Assembly (NCBI GenBank): GCA_002405485.1
Contig: DHLW01000180.1
Location: 452-18,063, forward strand
Source: Phycisphaerales bacterium UBA4658
GTDB lineage: Bacteria; Planctomycetota; Phycisphaerae; Phycisphaerales; UBA1924
DNA length: 17,612 nt
Direction of reading: 5' to 3'
Part shown: positions 8,001 to 15,087 of the stretch, piece by piece
Layout of the letters: each line of letters opens with the position of its first letter
Position numbering within the stretch: the stretch's first letter is position 1
The notes under the pieces: model-generated
What the model saw: the letters and a program-made list of their open reading frames with translations, nothing else
Databases searched by the model: none
Told to the model about the DNA's origin: nothing
Translations under genes and position numbers: made by a program

Positions 8001-8516
8001 TCCCGCCTGAAGGACGAGGAGCTGCCGCTGTTCGACGCGCCCGACGATGACGCGGAGCGCGACGGCGTGGAGCGGCTGCCGATGATCGCGCCCGCCACGC
8101 GCGTGCTGCACGACTATGCGAGCGTGGGGCTGTCGCTCAAGTCGCATCCGGTCTGGTTCGTCCGCGAGGAGCTGTCGCTGCGCGGGGCGATCGCGTGCGG
8201 CGACCTGCGCGATCCGATGCGCACGCCCACGGGAGCACGCGTGACGGTGGCGGGTCTGGTGCTGGTCAGGCAGCGGCCATCCACGGCGTCGGGCGTCGTG
8301 TTCATGACGCTGGAGGACGAAACGGGCATCGCGAACATCATCATCTGGCCAAGGACGTTCGAGAAGCACCGGAGCGTGGCTCGCCTGTCGTCGCTGCTCC
8401 TGGTCCGCGGAAAGGTGGAGCGGAGCGGAGAAGTGGTGCACGTGCACGCCGACGGTTTCGAGTCCCTGGACGATCGCCTGCCAGCGCTCGGGTCGATGTC
8501 TCGCGATTTCCACTGA
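5064..8516 (+). CDS. dnaE2: Error-prone DNA polymerase DnaE2
   Basis: A 1150-residue C-family polymerase that copies past DNA lesions with ImuA and ImuB. The PHP domain starts near [21 protein letters not shown] (about 38-58); its first metal histidine position is glycine, so the PHP site looks inactive. Catalytic aspartates are in PDIDIDF (414-420), and a third in KVDVLGL (Asp565). [43 protein letters not shown] is a DnaE2 hallmark. A C-terminal OB domain (about 1055-1135) is present. Two extra linkers make it longer than typical members (about 1030-1090): a palindrome-derived stretch near 583-622 and a proline/alanine-rich stretch near 865-910. The ATG at 5064 has AGGTGG 7 bp upstream and lies 48 bp after imuB, so it is in the same operon. 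Confidence 0.97.
   Translation: [1150 protein letters not shown]
6814..6932. repeat. Imperfect palindromic element inserted in frame within dnaE2
   Basis: GGCACGGAGGC (6822-6832) pairs, with one bulge, with GCCTCGTGCC (6915-6924). GCCGACGC (6843-6850) pairs with GCGTCGGC (6894-6901). At the centre, TGCGG-TT-CCGCA (6875-6886) forms an apical hairpin. The whole segment encodes a low-complexity stretch ([15 protein letters not shown]...[11 protein letters not shown]) where other DnaE2 proteins have a short linker. The head also contains the tandem GGCACGGAGGCACGGAGACAC, which resembles a CACGGAGGCAC-type intergenic repeat I recall from planctomycete and related genomes. Interpretation as a REP-like repeat captured by the gene is inference. 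Confidence 0.6.
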
Positions 8517-8518
8517 AT

Positions 8519-8546
8519 CCGCGCAGCGCGGGAACGCCCGAGGGCG
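8519..8546 (+). terminator. Tandem GC hairpins after dnaE2, possible terminator
   Basis: Three bases after the dnaE2 stop, CCGCG-CAG-CGCGG (8519-8531) is followed by CGCCC-GA-GGGCG (8535-8546). These compact hairpins may end or attenuate the imu transcript. No T-tract follows, so this is not a canonical intrinsic terminator. Confidence 0.4.
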
Positions 8547-8575
8547 ATCGACGCGCCCGGGGTGCGCCGGGGGGC

Positions 8576-8595
8576 TATCGTTGTTTGAACGACTA
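8576..8595. promoter_or_regulatory. Candidate MarR operator upstream of marR
   Basis: TCGTT-gtttg-AACGA is an inverted repeat ending 12 bp before the marR ATG. On the complementary strand it contains GTTCAAACAA, the same ten bases found at the dyad centre of the site upstream of the pirin gene. MarR-family dimers typically bind 16-20 bp palindromes overlapping their own promoters, so autoregulation is the simplest reading. Confidence 0.6.
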
Positions 8596-8606
8596 TTGGG
8601 AGCCGC

Positions 8607-9197
8607 ATGCCCGCACCCAGACGATCCCGCACCTCGGCCGATCGCACGGATCTTCAGCAGGAGATCGGCAAGCGCATGCCGTTTGACGCACCCGAGGAGG
8701 AGGCGTTCCTGAACCTGCTGCGGACCTGTTCGATCTTCACGACCCAGACCACGCGCTTCTTCCGGGAGTATGGCCTGACGGAGGCGCAGTACAACGCGCT
8801 GCGCATCCTGCGCGGGCATGCGGGATCTGGACCGGGTTCGGCTTCGGGAGCGGGCCAGAACGGCGGGGGCGTGCCGAGCCAGACCATCGGGGAGCAACTG
8901 GTGGCGCAGGTTCCGGACGTGACGCGGCTGGTGGATCGGCTCGTGGAGGCGGGGCTGGCAGAGCGTGTCCGGACGGCGTCGGATCGGCGTCTGGTGATCG
9001 TGCGGATCACGGGGCGCGGCCTGGAGTTGCTGGCACGCATCGACCGGCCCCTGCTGGAGCTCCATCGCCGGCAGCTCGGGCACATGACCCGCAAGGACCT
9101 CGCCGAGCTCAACCGGCTGCTGGTGGTGGCCCGCCGGGGCGAGAACGAGTCGGTGAGCGATCGCTGCCCGCGCTCGCCGGGTCGCGTGGTACAGTGA
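8607..9197 (+). CDS. MarR-family transcriptional regulator
   Basis: A 196-residue winged-helix regulator. Dimerisation helices flank the DNA-binding domain, which runs from LTEAQYNALRILR (57-69) to PSQTIGEQL and the recognition helix VPDVTRLVDRLVEAGL (102-117). The wing contains the MarR-typical DRR (126-128) and ITGRGLELL (134-142). An unusual glycine/serine-rich insertion (about 72-89) separates the first wHTH helix from the second; most MarR proteins have only a short RHG-type turn there. The ATG at 8607 gives a basic N-terminal extension, and a later ATG at 8676 (MPFDAPEEEAF) would also give a complete MarR fold. The gene is 55 bp upstream of the esterase and likely co-transcribed. A palindrome shared with the pirin promoter suggests its targets. 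The ligand is unknown. Confidence 0.93.
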   Translation: MPAPRRSRTSADRTDLQQEIGKRMPFDAPEEEAFLNLLRTCSIFTTQTTRFFREYGLTEAQYNALRILRGHAGSGPGSASGAGQNGGGVPSQTIGEQLVAQVPDVTRLVDRLVEAGLAERVRTASDRRLVIVRITGRGLELLARIDRPLLELHRRQLGHMTRKDLAELNRLLVVARRGENESVSDRCPRSPGRVVQ

Positions 9198-9252
9198 TCG
9201 GTTCGGGACGGGGCAGGACAGAGCATGTCGATCCCGAGTCAGGAGAACGCCG

Positions 9253-11604
9253 ATGGCGATCGTGCGCACGCTGGTCATGATGGTGTGTGTGGCTCTGGGC
9301 CCGATGGCGCCTGCCGCGGGCACTGGGGGCTCGGGGGCCTCGGGGGACACGGGGGACACGGGCCACACGCTGCATGCCCAGCAGCGTGAACTCGTCCTGA
9401 CGCGCGGGCTGAGCATCACGGGCGTGTCGAGCTGGGGTCGACGGGCGATCAACACCGACGCGGTCGCGGCGCGGCTGGTTGAGGGCGAATGGACCACGCC
9501 GAAGGCGGGCGCGACGCTTGCGGGGGACCTGGCGGAGGGCGCCAAGGGACCGCGGTGGCAGGAGTCCGCCGCCGCGCTCAACGGCGACTTCACCCTTCCG
9601 CGCGGCTCGTATCTGAGCATCAGCGTGAAGAGCGAACGCGAGCGGGTGATGCTGCTGCAGGCGAGCGGTCACTCCTTGGTCTACGTGAACGGCGAGCCGC
9701 GGACGGGCGATCCGTACGCGCACGGATACGTCAAGCTGCCGGTGCACATGCGCGCGGGCGAGAACCAGTTGCTGTTTGCGCACGCAGGGCGCGGCGCGAT
9801 GCGGGCCGTGCTCCTGGAGCCGACCGCGCCCGTGATGTTCCTGCGCGAGGACACGACGCTGCCGACATTCGGGCATGAATCGATGCGCGTGCATCACGAC
9901 GGCGCGGTGGTCATGCTGAACGCCACGCTGGAGCGGCAGGAGGTCGTCGTGCGGGCCTTTGCCGAGGGGCACGAGTCGGTCACACGCTCGCACAACTTGG
10001 TGCTGCAACCCTGCTCAGTGCTGAAGACGCCGATCGAGTTCCCGATCCACGCGGCGGATGACGCCGCCGAAGCCCGAACGGTGCTCTTGGCGAGCTCTCG
10101 CGATGGCCAGGAGTGGGACCGTATGACGATCGAGCTCAAGCGGGCCGGGCCGCGGGATCGACGGGTGGTCACGTTCTTCAGCGGGATCGACATGAGCGTG
10201 CAGTACTACGCGGTCGTGCCCAGGGCGGCGCCAGAGCCCGGGAGCTCGCACGCGGACAAGCCCGGGCTCGCGCTCTCGCTGCACGGGGCAAGCGTGGAGG
10301 CAACGAGCCAGGCGGCGGCCTATGCCCCGAAGCCGGACCTGGTCATCGTGTGTCCGACCAACCGCCGACCTTTCGGCTTTGACTGGGAAGACTGGGGCCG
10401 TGTGGACGCCCTGGAAGCGCTCACGCACGCAACCTCGCACGTCGGCATCGACCGGCGCCGACAGTATGTGACCGGTCACTCGATGGGCGGACATGGCACC
10501 TGGCAGCTCGGGGTGTTGCATCCCGAGCTGTTCGCGGCGATCGCCCCAAGCGCGGGGTGGCTGAGCTTCGAGACCTACGCCGCCGCCCGCGCGGGCGCCG
10601 ACACTCCGACAAGCGATCCGGTCATGCGGGTGCTCCGCGATGCCGCCCGCTCGAGCGACACGATCGCGAAGCTCGATCGGCTCCGCGGCAAGGGCGTGTA
10701 CATCCTGCACGGCGACGCCGACGACAACGTCCCGGTCTCCGAGGCGCGGCGGGCGCGGGAGGAGCTCAAGGCCCTGGATATCCCCTTCGAGTTTCACGAG
10801 CAGCCCGGGGCCGGACATTGGTGGGACATCGACGGCAAGGACAAGCGTGCACCAAACACCGGCGCGGCGTGCGTGGACTGGCCCGGGATCTTCGAGATGT
10901 TCGCAACCCGATCGCTCATGAGCGTGCCCCCGGAAGACCCGCTGGACGCGACGCACGCGGTGGTCTGGAGTGATCGGGCATACGCCGCTGACGCCGACCC
11001 GCGCGAGCGGCATCTGACGACCGGCGCGTTCAAGAACGCGTTCAATCATCGGTTCGCTCTCGTGTTCGGAACGGGCGGCACGCCGGAGGAAGCGGCCTGG
11101 TCGCGCGCCAAGGCGCGCTTCGACGCCGAACAATGGTGGTATCGCGGGAATGGGCACGCCAGGGTGCTCTCGGATCAGGAACTCCTGGACCACCTCGCGC
11201 GTCAGCCCGTCGAGGGCGTCACCATCGGCAACGTTGTCCTGTATGGCAACACCACCACGAATGCCGCGGCTCGGGTGCTTCTGAAGGACGCGAAAGTCAG
11301 CGTGGCGGACGGGCGCATCGTCGCGACGGACAGAACGATCGAAGGCGATGACCTCGGTGTGCTGCTGCTGCATCGCACTCGGCACGCCGATCGGTCGATG
11401 CTCGTCGGCCTGGTGGGCGGCACGGGCGTGCGTGGCATGCGCTCCACGGATCGCATCCCGTACTTCCTGTCGGGGGTGGGCATACCCGACGTGCTCGTCG
11501 TGCGATCAAGCATCTGGACGACGGGCCCAGAAGACGTGCTCATGGCGGGCGTCATCGAGGACAGCACGACGCTTCGGGCGGTCTGGCGACACCCTCAGCA
11601 GTAG
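9253..11604 (+). CDS. Secreted alpha/beta-hydrolase (prolyl oligopeptidase/esterase-like)
   Basis: A 783-residue serine hydrolase, probably exported. A hydrophobic signal-peptide-like segment (MAIVRTLVMMVCVALGPMAPAAG) is followed by a Gly/Ser/Thr-rich stretch (24-37). Residues about 50-310 look beta-rich, with a galactose-binding-like SLVYVNGE strand near 140. The hydrolase core contains the nucleophile elbow GHSMGG with Ser410, HGDADDNVP with probable Asp490, and GAGHWWD with probable His522, a complete triad in the usual order. The C-terminal 200 residues (NHRFALVFGTGG..., NVVLYGNTTTNAA) form an extra domain that I recall from planctomycete secreted hydrolases. AGGAG lies 7 bp before the ATG. 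The exact substrate (peptide, ester or polysaccharide side chain) cannot be told. The G-rich 5' coding sequence is discussed as a finding. Confidence 0.88.
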   Translation: MAIVRTLVMMVCVALGPMAPAAGTGGSGASGDTGDTGHTLHAQQRELVLTRGLSITGVSSWGRRAINTDAVAARLVEGEWTTPKAGATLAGDLAEGAKGPRWQESAAALNGDFTLPRGSYLSISVKSERERVMLLQASGHSLVYVNGEPRTGDPYAHGYVKLPVHMRAGENQLLFAHAGRGAMRAVLLEPTAPVMFLREDTTLPTFGHESMRVHHDGAVVMLNATLERQEVVVRAFAEGHESVTRSHNLVLQPCSVLKTPIEFPIHAADDAAEARTVLLASSRDGQEWDRMTIELKRAGPRDRRVVTFFSGIDMSVQYYAVVPRAAPEPGSSHADKPGLALSLHGASVEATSQAAAYAPKPDLVIVCPTNRRPFGFDWEDWGRVDALEALTHATSHVGIDRRRQYVTGHSMGGHGTWQLGVLHPELFAAIAPSAGWLSFETYAAARAGADTPTSDPVMRVLRDAARSSDTIAKLDRLRGKGVYILHGDADDNVPVSEARRAREELKALDIPFEFHEQPGAGHWWDIDGKDKRAPNTGAACVDWPGIFEMFATRSLMSVPPEDPLDATHAVVWSDRAYAADADPRERHLTTGAFKNAFNHRFALVFGTGGTPEEAAWSRAKARFDAEQWWYRGNGHARVLSDQELLDHLARQPVEGVTIGNVVLYGNTTTNAAARVLLKDAKVSVADGRIVATDRTIEGDDLGVLLLHRTRHADRSMLVGLVGGTGVRGMRSTDRIPYFLSGVGIPDVLVVRSSIWTTGPEDVLMAGVIEDSTTLRAVWRHPQQ
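9325..9362 (+). other. Potential G-quadruplex in the early esterase coding sequence
   Basis: Five G-runs lie on the coding strand: GGGGG at 9325-9329, 9333-9337, 9342-9346 and 9351-9355, and GGG at 9360-9362. They are separated by 3- and 4-nt loops, which meets the standard four-tract quadruplex pattern. The segment encodes the Gly/Ser/Thr-rich linker after the signal peptide, 72 nt downstream of the ATG. Folding in the mRNA or non-template strand could slow translation or transcription; this is inferred from sequence only. Confidence 0.55.
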
Positions 11605-11693
11605 CCCCCGCCGACTCGATCTGAAGCGGGTTTGGAGACGGCTCGGCACAAGTTTGGAGGTGGTTCGGTGGCGGCACGGTGCTGGCGCGGCAT

Positions 11694-11708
11694 GGCGGGC
11701 CTCCCGCC
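11694..11708 (+). terminator. GC hairpin between esterase and pirin
   Basis: GGCGGG-CCT-CCCGCC is a perfect 6-bp stem with a 3-nt loop, 90 bp after the esterase stop, followed by GAAAAACC rather than T residues. It could end the marR-esterase transcript before the separately controlled pirin gene. On the minus strand the run TTTTTC precedes the stem instead of following it, so this is not a canonical terminator in either direction. The rest of the 186-bp gap (11605-11790) shows no gene. Confidence 0.3.
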
Positions 11709-11754
11709 GAAAAACCGCGCCCAGGCGAACCCTGCGAACCGCCCGTCGTACAGA

Positions 11755-11772
11755 TACTTGTTCAAACAAGTA
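11755..11772. promoter_or_regulatory. Candidate MarR operator upstream of pirin
   Basis: TACTTGTT-CA-AACAAGTA is a palindrome with perfect 8-bp arms and a 2-nt centre, ending 18 bp before the pirin ATG. Its core GTTCAAACAA is identical to ten bases of the site in front of marR (complementary strand). A -10-like GATACT (11753-11758) overlaps the left arm, so binding there should repress. Assignment to the nearby MarR is inference from the shared core and size. Confidence 0.7.
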
Positions 11773-11790
11773 CTCTGGAAAGGACCCGTC

Positions 11791-12501
11791 ATGATCACCG
11801 TTCGACCCTCTGCGGCTCGGGGCCATCACGACTACGGCTGGCTGGACACTCGGCACACGTTCAGCTTCGGGAGGTACCACGACCCCAAGCACATGGGCTT
11901 CCGTGCGCTGCGGGTGATCAACGAGGACATCGTGGCGCCCGGGCGCGGATTCGGGCAGCATCCGCACGACAACATGGAGATCATCTCGTATGTCCTGTCC
12001 GGGGCCGTGGCGCACCGGGACACGCTCGGGCACGAGCAGGTGCTCCGCCCAGGAGAGGTCCAGCGCATGAGCGCGGGAACCGGCATCGAGCACTCCGAGT
12101 ACAACCCGTCCAAGACCGAGCCGGCGCACTTCCTGCAGATCTGGATCACTCCCGGCGAGCGCGACACCTCGGCGAGCTACGAGCAGAAGTCCTTCGACCC
12201 GCACGGCGCGCTCAACGCGCTGCAACTGCTCGCCTCGCCGGAAGGGAGCGGCGGTTCGGTCCGCGTCGGGCAGGACGCGCGGCTGTTCCGCACACGGATC
12301 GAACCGGGTCGAGCCGTTGCGGCCGATCTGCGACCGGAGCGCCACGCTTGGGTGCAGGTGGCACGCGGATCGATCACCCTCAACGGACACACGCTGCACG
12401 CAGGAGACGGCGCGGCGGTGAGCGGAGAGACGCGGCTGGCGCTCGCCGCGGTGCCCGATGCAGATGGAGTCGCCGAGGCCCTGATCTTCGACCTGGCCTG
12501 A
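11791..12501 (+). CDS. Pirin family protein
   Basis: A 236-residue bicupin of the pirin family, iron-binding proteins with redox-sensing or quercetin-dioxygenase-like activity in some members. The N-terminal cupin carries the complete metal site: His57 and His59 in GQHPHDNME, and His101 and Glu103 in GTGIEHSEYN. The signature HPHDNMEIISYVLSGAVAHRD closely follows the pirin consensus. The C-terminal cupin (about 150-236) is the usual degenerate half. The ATG at 11791 is chosen: it gives the classic pirin start (MITVRPSAARGHHDYGWLDTRHTFSFG), with AAAGGA 6 bp upstream. The open frame continues upstream to 11632 but runs through the operator. It is followed after 3 bp by the convergent methyltransferase. 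The palindrome upstream suggests MarR control. Confidence 0.96.
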   Translation: MITVRPSAARGHHDYGWLDTRHTFSFGRYHDPKHMGFRALRVINEDIVAPGRGFGQHPHDNMEIISYVLSGAVAHRDTLGHEQVLRPGEVQRMSAGTGIEHSEYNPSKTEPAHFLQIWITPGERDTSASYEQKSFDPHGALNALQLLASPEGSGGSVRVGQDARLFRTRIEPGRAVAADLRPERHAWVQVARGSITLNGHTLHAGDGAAVSGETRLALAAVPDADGVAEALIFDLA

Positions 12502-12504
12502 GGT

Positions 12505-13224
12505 TCACCCGGACGCGGCCGACTGCTTGGTGCAGGTGTAGACAAACGCCGGAGGGATGTTCAGCCAGACGCTTCGGCTGGTCGAGAAGCCCCCGAAGAT
12601 CCGGGTGGCCTCTCGGCGGAAGTGGAAGACCTGGGACTTGACGAAACTCACGTGGTAGCTGAAGGTCCGGAACACGCCGCCGGGTCTGAGCACGCGATGC
12701 GTCGCCTCCAGCACACTGGTGATGAGCGGAGGCGGGAACGACGCGAAGCCCAGGCCGCTGATGACGACGTCGACCGAACCGGGCTGGACGCCCTCCGCGG
12801 CGGCGATCTGCTCCACGTCCGCCGCGCTCCCCTGACGAATCGTCAGCCGGGGGTGCGCGGCCCGGACGATCTCGACCATGCGCGGGTTGAGGTCGATGGC
12901 GATCACCCGCCCCTGACCACCCTCGATCTGCAGCCAGCCGCGCGGCATGGCCCGTTCGATGCGCTCGGTGAACACGCCCGTGCCCGGCCCGAACTCGATC
13001 ACCGAGCGCATCGTCGAGAAATCCAGCCCTTGGAGCATCAAGTCGGCGAGCGCTCGCGAGCTCGGAGCGACGGCGGCCATGCCCGTCGGATTCCGCAGGA
13101 ACTCGCGGAAGAACGCCTGGCGTGCGCCAAGGCGCCTGGGCGCGCCCTGCGCACAACCCGGACCGGCTCCGCCGTGCGCCACGGCGGGCGATGCGTGCGA
13201 TCGCGTTGGACTGGAGGTGCTCAT
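12505..13224 (-). CDS. Class I SAM-dependent methyltransferase (PmtA/KsgA-like)
   Basis: A 239-residue protein with the Rossmann-like methyltransferase fold. Motif I is VIEFGPGTGVFT (75-86), motif II VIAIDLNPRM (107-116), and motif IV VDVVISGLGF (151-160). The lead-in FFREFLRNPTGMAAVAPSSRALA (39-60) is characteristic of phospholipid N-methyltransferases of the PmtA type and their relatives, which methylate phosphatidylethanolamine at the membrane; the same lead-in also occurs in uncharacterised rRNA-dimethylase-like proteins. The first 35 residues are low complexity and may be disordered or not translated. No membrane segment is seen. It follows the FHA kinase gene by 48 bp on the same strand, likely the same transcript, and converges on the pirin gene with only 3 bp between stops. 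The substrate is inferred. Confidence 0.82.
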   Translation of the reverse strand: MSTSSPTRSHASPAVAHGGAGPGCAQGAPRRLGARQAFFREFLRNPTGMAAVAPSSRALADLMLQGLDFSTMRSVIEFGPGTGVFTERIERAMPRGWLQIEGGQGRVIAIDLNPRMVEIVRAAHPRLTIRQGSAADVEQIAAAEGVQPGSVDVVISGLGFASFPPPLITSVLEATHRVLRPGGVFRTFSYHVSFVKSQVFHFRREATRIFGGFSTSRSVWLNIPPAFVYTCTKQSAASG

Positions 13225-13272
13225 GCGCTCGTGATCGTTCGGATTCGGGCTCGGGGGCTTTCTGGCGACAGC

Positions 13273-15006
13273 TTAGCCGCCCCGCAACGGGTCCGGGGCC
13301 TGTGGGCGGGTCGCGGCGGTGGCGCTGGGATCCATGGATCTGGTCGTTTCCGCGGGAATCACGATTGTGAAGGTTGCGCCACGATTGGGCTCGCTGGTCA
13401 GCAGCACGCGCCCGCGATGCTCCTCCACCAGCCGCTTGGTGACGGTAAGCCCAAGGCCCGTCCCGCGGATGCCCTTGGTGGACTGGAACGGCTCGAAGAT
13501 CTGCGCGTGGCGATCGCGGGCGATGCCCGGCCCGTTGTCGATCACGTCGATGCGGATCACCGGCTTGCCGGCCGAGCCCGCCGGGCCCGGCGCGATCGAC
13601 CTGTCGGGGTTCGCGACATACGTCGCCCGGACGGTGACGGCGCCGACCTTCGGCTGCACGGCCTCGACGGCGTTCACGAGCAGATTCACGATCGCCTGGT
13701 GCATCAGGTGCGGGTCGAGCATGACCGGCACCATCTCGCTCTCGGCGTCGACGATGAGCGCGACCTCCTTGGCCTGGCACTGGTCGGCGAGCAGTTCGGC
13801 GCACTCCTCCAGCAGATCGCCGACGCGCGTGAGCTCGTACTCCGGCGTCCGCGGCCGCGAGTACGCGAGCATGTTCAGCGTCAACGCCATGATCCGATCG
13901 ATGTTCCGCTTGAGGATCGTCCAGCCCCCACGGGAGATCTTCAGATCCTCCTTCTTCAGCCCCATCTCCACCACGTCGGCCCCGCCGCGAAGCCCCTGAA
14001 GGATGTTCTTGATCGAGTGGCTCAGCACCGCGACCGTCTCGCCGGTGGCGGCAAGCCGCTCGGTCTGCAGCTTTTTGGCGTAGGCCTCGGCGTTGGCCAG
14101 CGCAAGGCCCGTGTGGCGGGCGATCGCGTTGAGCAGGGCGAGCTGCTCCTGCGTGAAGGTGTAGTTCGCGATCGAGCTGTCCACGTAGATCGCCCCGAAA
14201 CGCCGGTCCCCGAACTCGATCGGCGAGCAGAGCGCCGAGCGGATCGCGAACTGCTGCACGCTGTCGCCCTTGGCAAACCGCGGATCGCTCATGGCGTTGG
14301 AGCTCAGCACGCCCTCGCCCTGCTTGAGCGCGTGATTCAGAATCGTCCGCGATATGTGGATGCGAGCATCCTTGCGGTCGGCCGGCGGAGTCCGGTGCTT
14401 GACGACCGCGGGGAACCACTCCCGTCCGTCCGCGTCGGCCGAGGGAAGCGTCAGCACGATGAACCCGCGCTCCGGCTTGAGCTCGTTGAACACCAGCTCC
14501 ATCACCGCCCGCAGCAGATCATCCCGGTTGGTCTGCACGCTCGTGAGCGCCGTGAGCCGGTAGATCACCTGCAGATGGTGCACCGCCGCGCTCCGCGGCT
14601 CCGGCTCGGCGAGGACCACCGAATCGTCGTTGCCCGCCAGCGTCCGCTCGACCGTCGAGTCGATCTGATCCTGGCGCAAAACCCGCACGAGATCGAGCTG
14701 GTCCCGCTCGTCGGCCTGCCCGAACACGAACAGCGTCGAGCCGGTCCGCACCTGGTCGCCCGGCTTGAGCTGCTGCCGGCCGCTGATCCGCACCCCGTTG
14801 ACCCACGTCCCATTCTGGCTGTTCAGATCCCGGATGTACCACTTCCCGTCGTCGGGCGTGAGTTCGGCGTGGCGACGGCTCACGGTCGTGTCCGAGATCG
14901 GCAACGCCTCACTCGAGCGCCCGATGAGCTGCGGGAGCTGCGTCGTGAGCTCGAACTTCCGGCCTTTATCCGGACCTTGGAGAACGGTCAGTATCAGCAC
15001 TTTCAA
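13273..15006 (-). CDS. FHA-GAF sensor histidine kinase
   Basis: A 577-residue soluble kinase with no membrane segment. An N-terminal FHA domain (about 5-98) has the phosphothreonine-binding residues visible: GRS at 29-31, SRRH at 43-46 and NGTWVNG at 65-71. A GAF domain follows (about 145-310), then a dimerisation helix with H-box VLSHSIKN (phosphoacceptor probably His330). The ATPase domain has an N-box (HQAIVNLLVNAVEA, 436-449), G1 DNGPGI (490-495), F-box and G2 GTGLGL (515-520). The start is taken as TTG at 15006, giving MKVLILTVLQGPDKG, the usual beginning of such FHA proteins. The frame extends open to 15246, but that would overlap the divergent kinase and reads as random sequence. There is no response regulator next door. 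It probably shares a transcript with the methyltransferase. Confidence 0.93.
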   Translation of the reverse strand: MKVLILTVLQGPDKGRKFELTTQLPQLIGRSSEALPISDTTVSRRHAELTPDDGKWYIRDLNSQNGTWVNGVRISGRQQLKPGDQVRTGSTLFVFGQADERDQLDLVRVLRQDQIDSTVERTLAGNDDSVVLAEPEPRSAAVHHLQVIYRLTALTSVQTNRDDLLRAVMELVFNELKPERGFIVLTLPSADADGREWFPAVVKHRTPPADRKDARIHISRTILNHALKQGEGVLSSNAMSDPRFAKGDSVQQFAIRSALCSPIEFGDRRFGAIYVDSSIANYTFTQEQLALLNAIARHTGLALANAEAYAKKLQTERLAATGETVAVLSHSIKNILQGLRGGADVVEMGLKKEDLKISRGGWTILKRNIDRIMALTLNMLAYSRPRTPEYELTRVGDLLEECAELLADQCQAKEVALIVDAESEMVPVMLDPHLMHQAIVNLLVNAVEAVQPKVGAVTVRATYVANPDRSIAPGPAGSAGKPVIRIDVIDNGPGIARDRHAQIFEPFQSTKGIRGTGLGLTVTKRLVEEHRGRVLLTSEPNRGATFTIVIPAETTRSMDPSATAATRPQAPDPLRGG

Positions 15007-15087
15007 GGGTACGCGAGGGTTATCTCGCACCGGGAATCGGGATGCTCCCTCATACCGCAAAGCTGCTCGCCCGATTCTCGGTCGGCG

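Noticed and set aside
5556..9620. A 1354-codon open frame on the minus strand opposite dnaE2, marR and the esterase start
   Set aside because: It runs antisense through three genes with clear homology, reads as Arg/His/Pro-rich sequence with no recognisable domain, and is the expected result of high GC at the third codon position.
11632..11790. N-terminal extension of the pirin protein
   Set aside because: The canonical pirin start and ribosome binding site are at 11791, and the extension would be coded through the operator palindrome.
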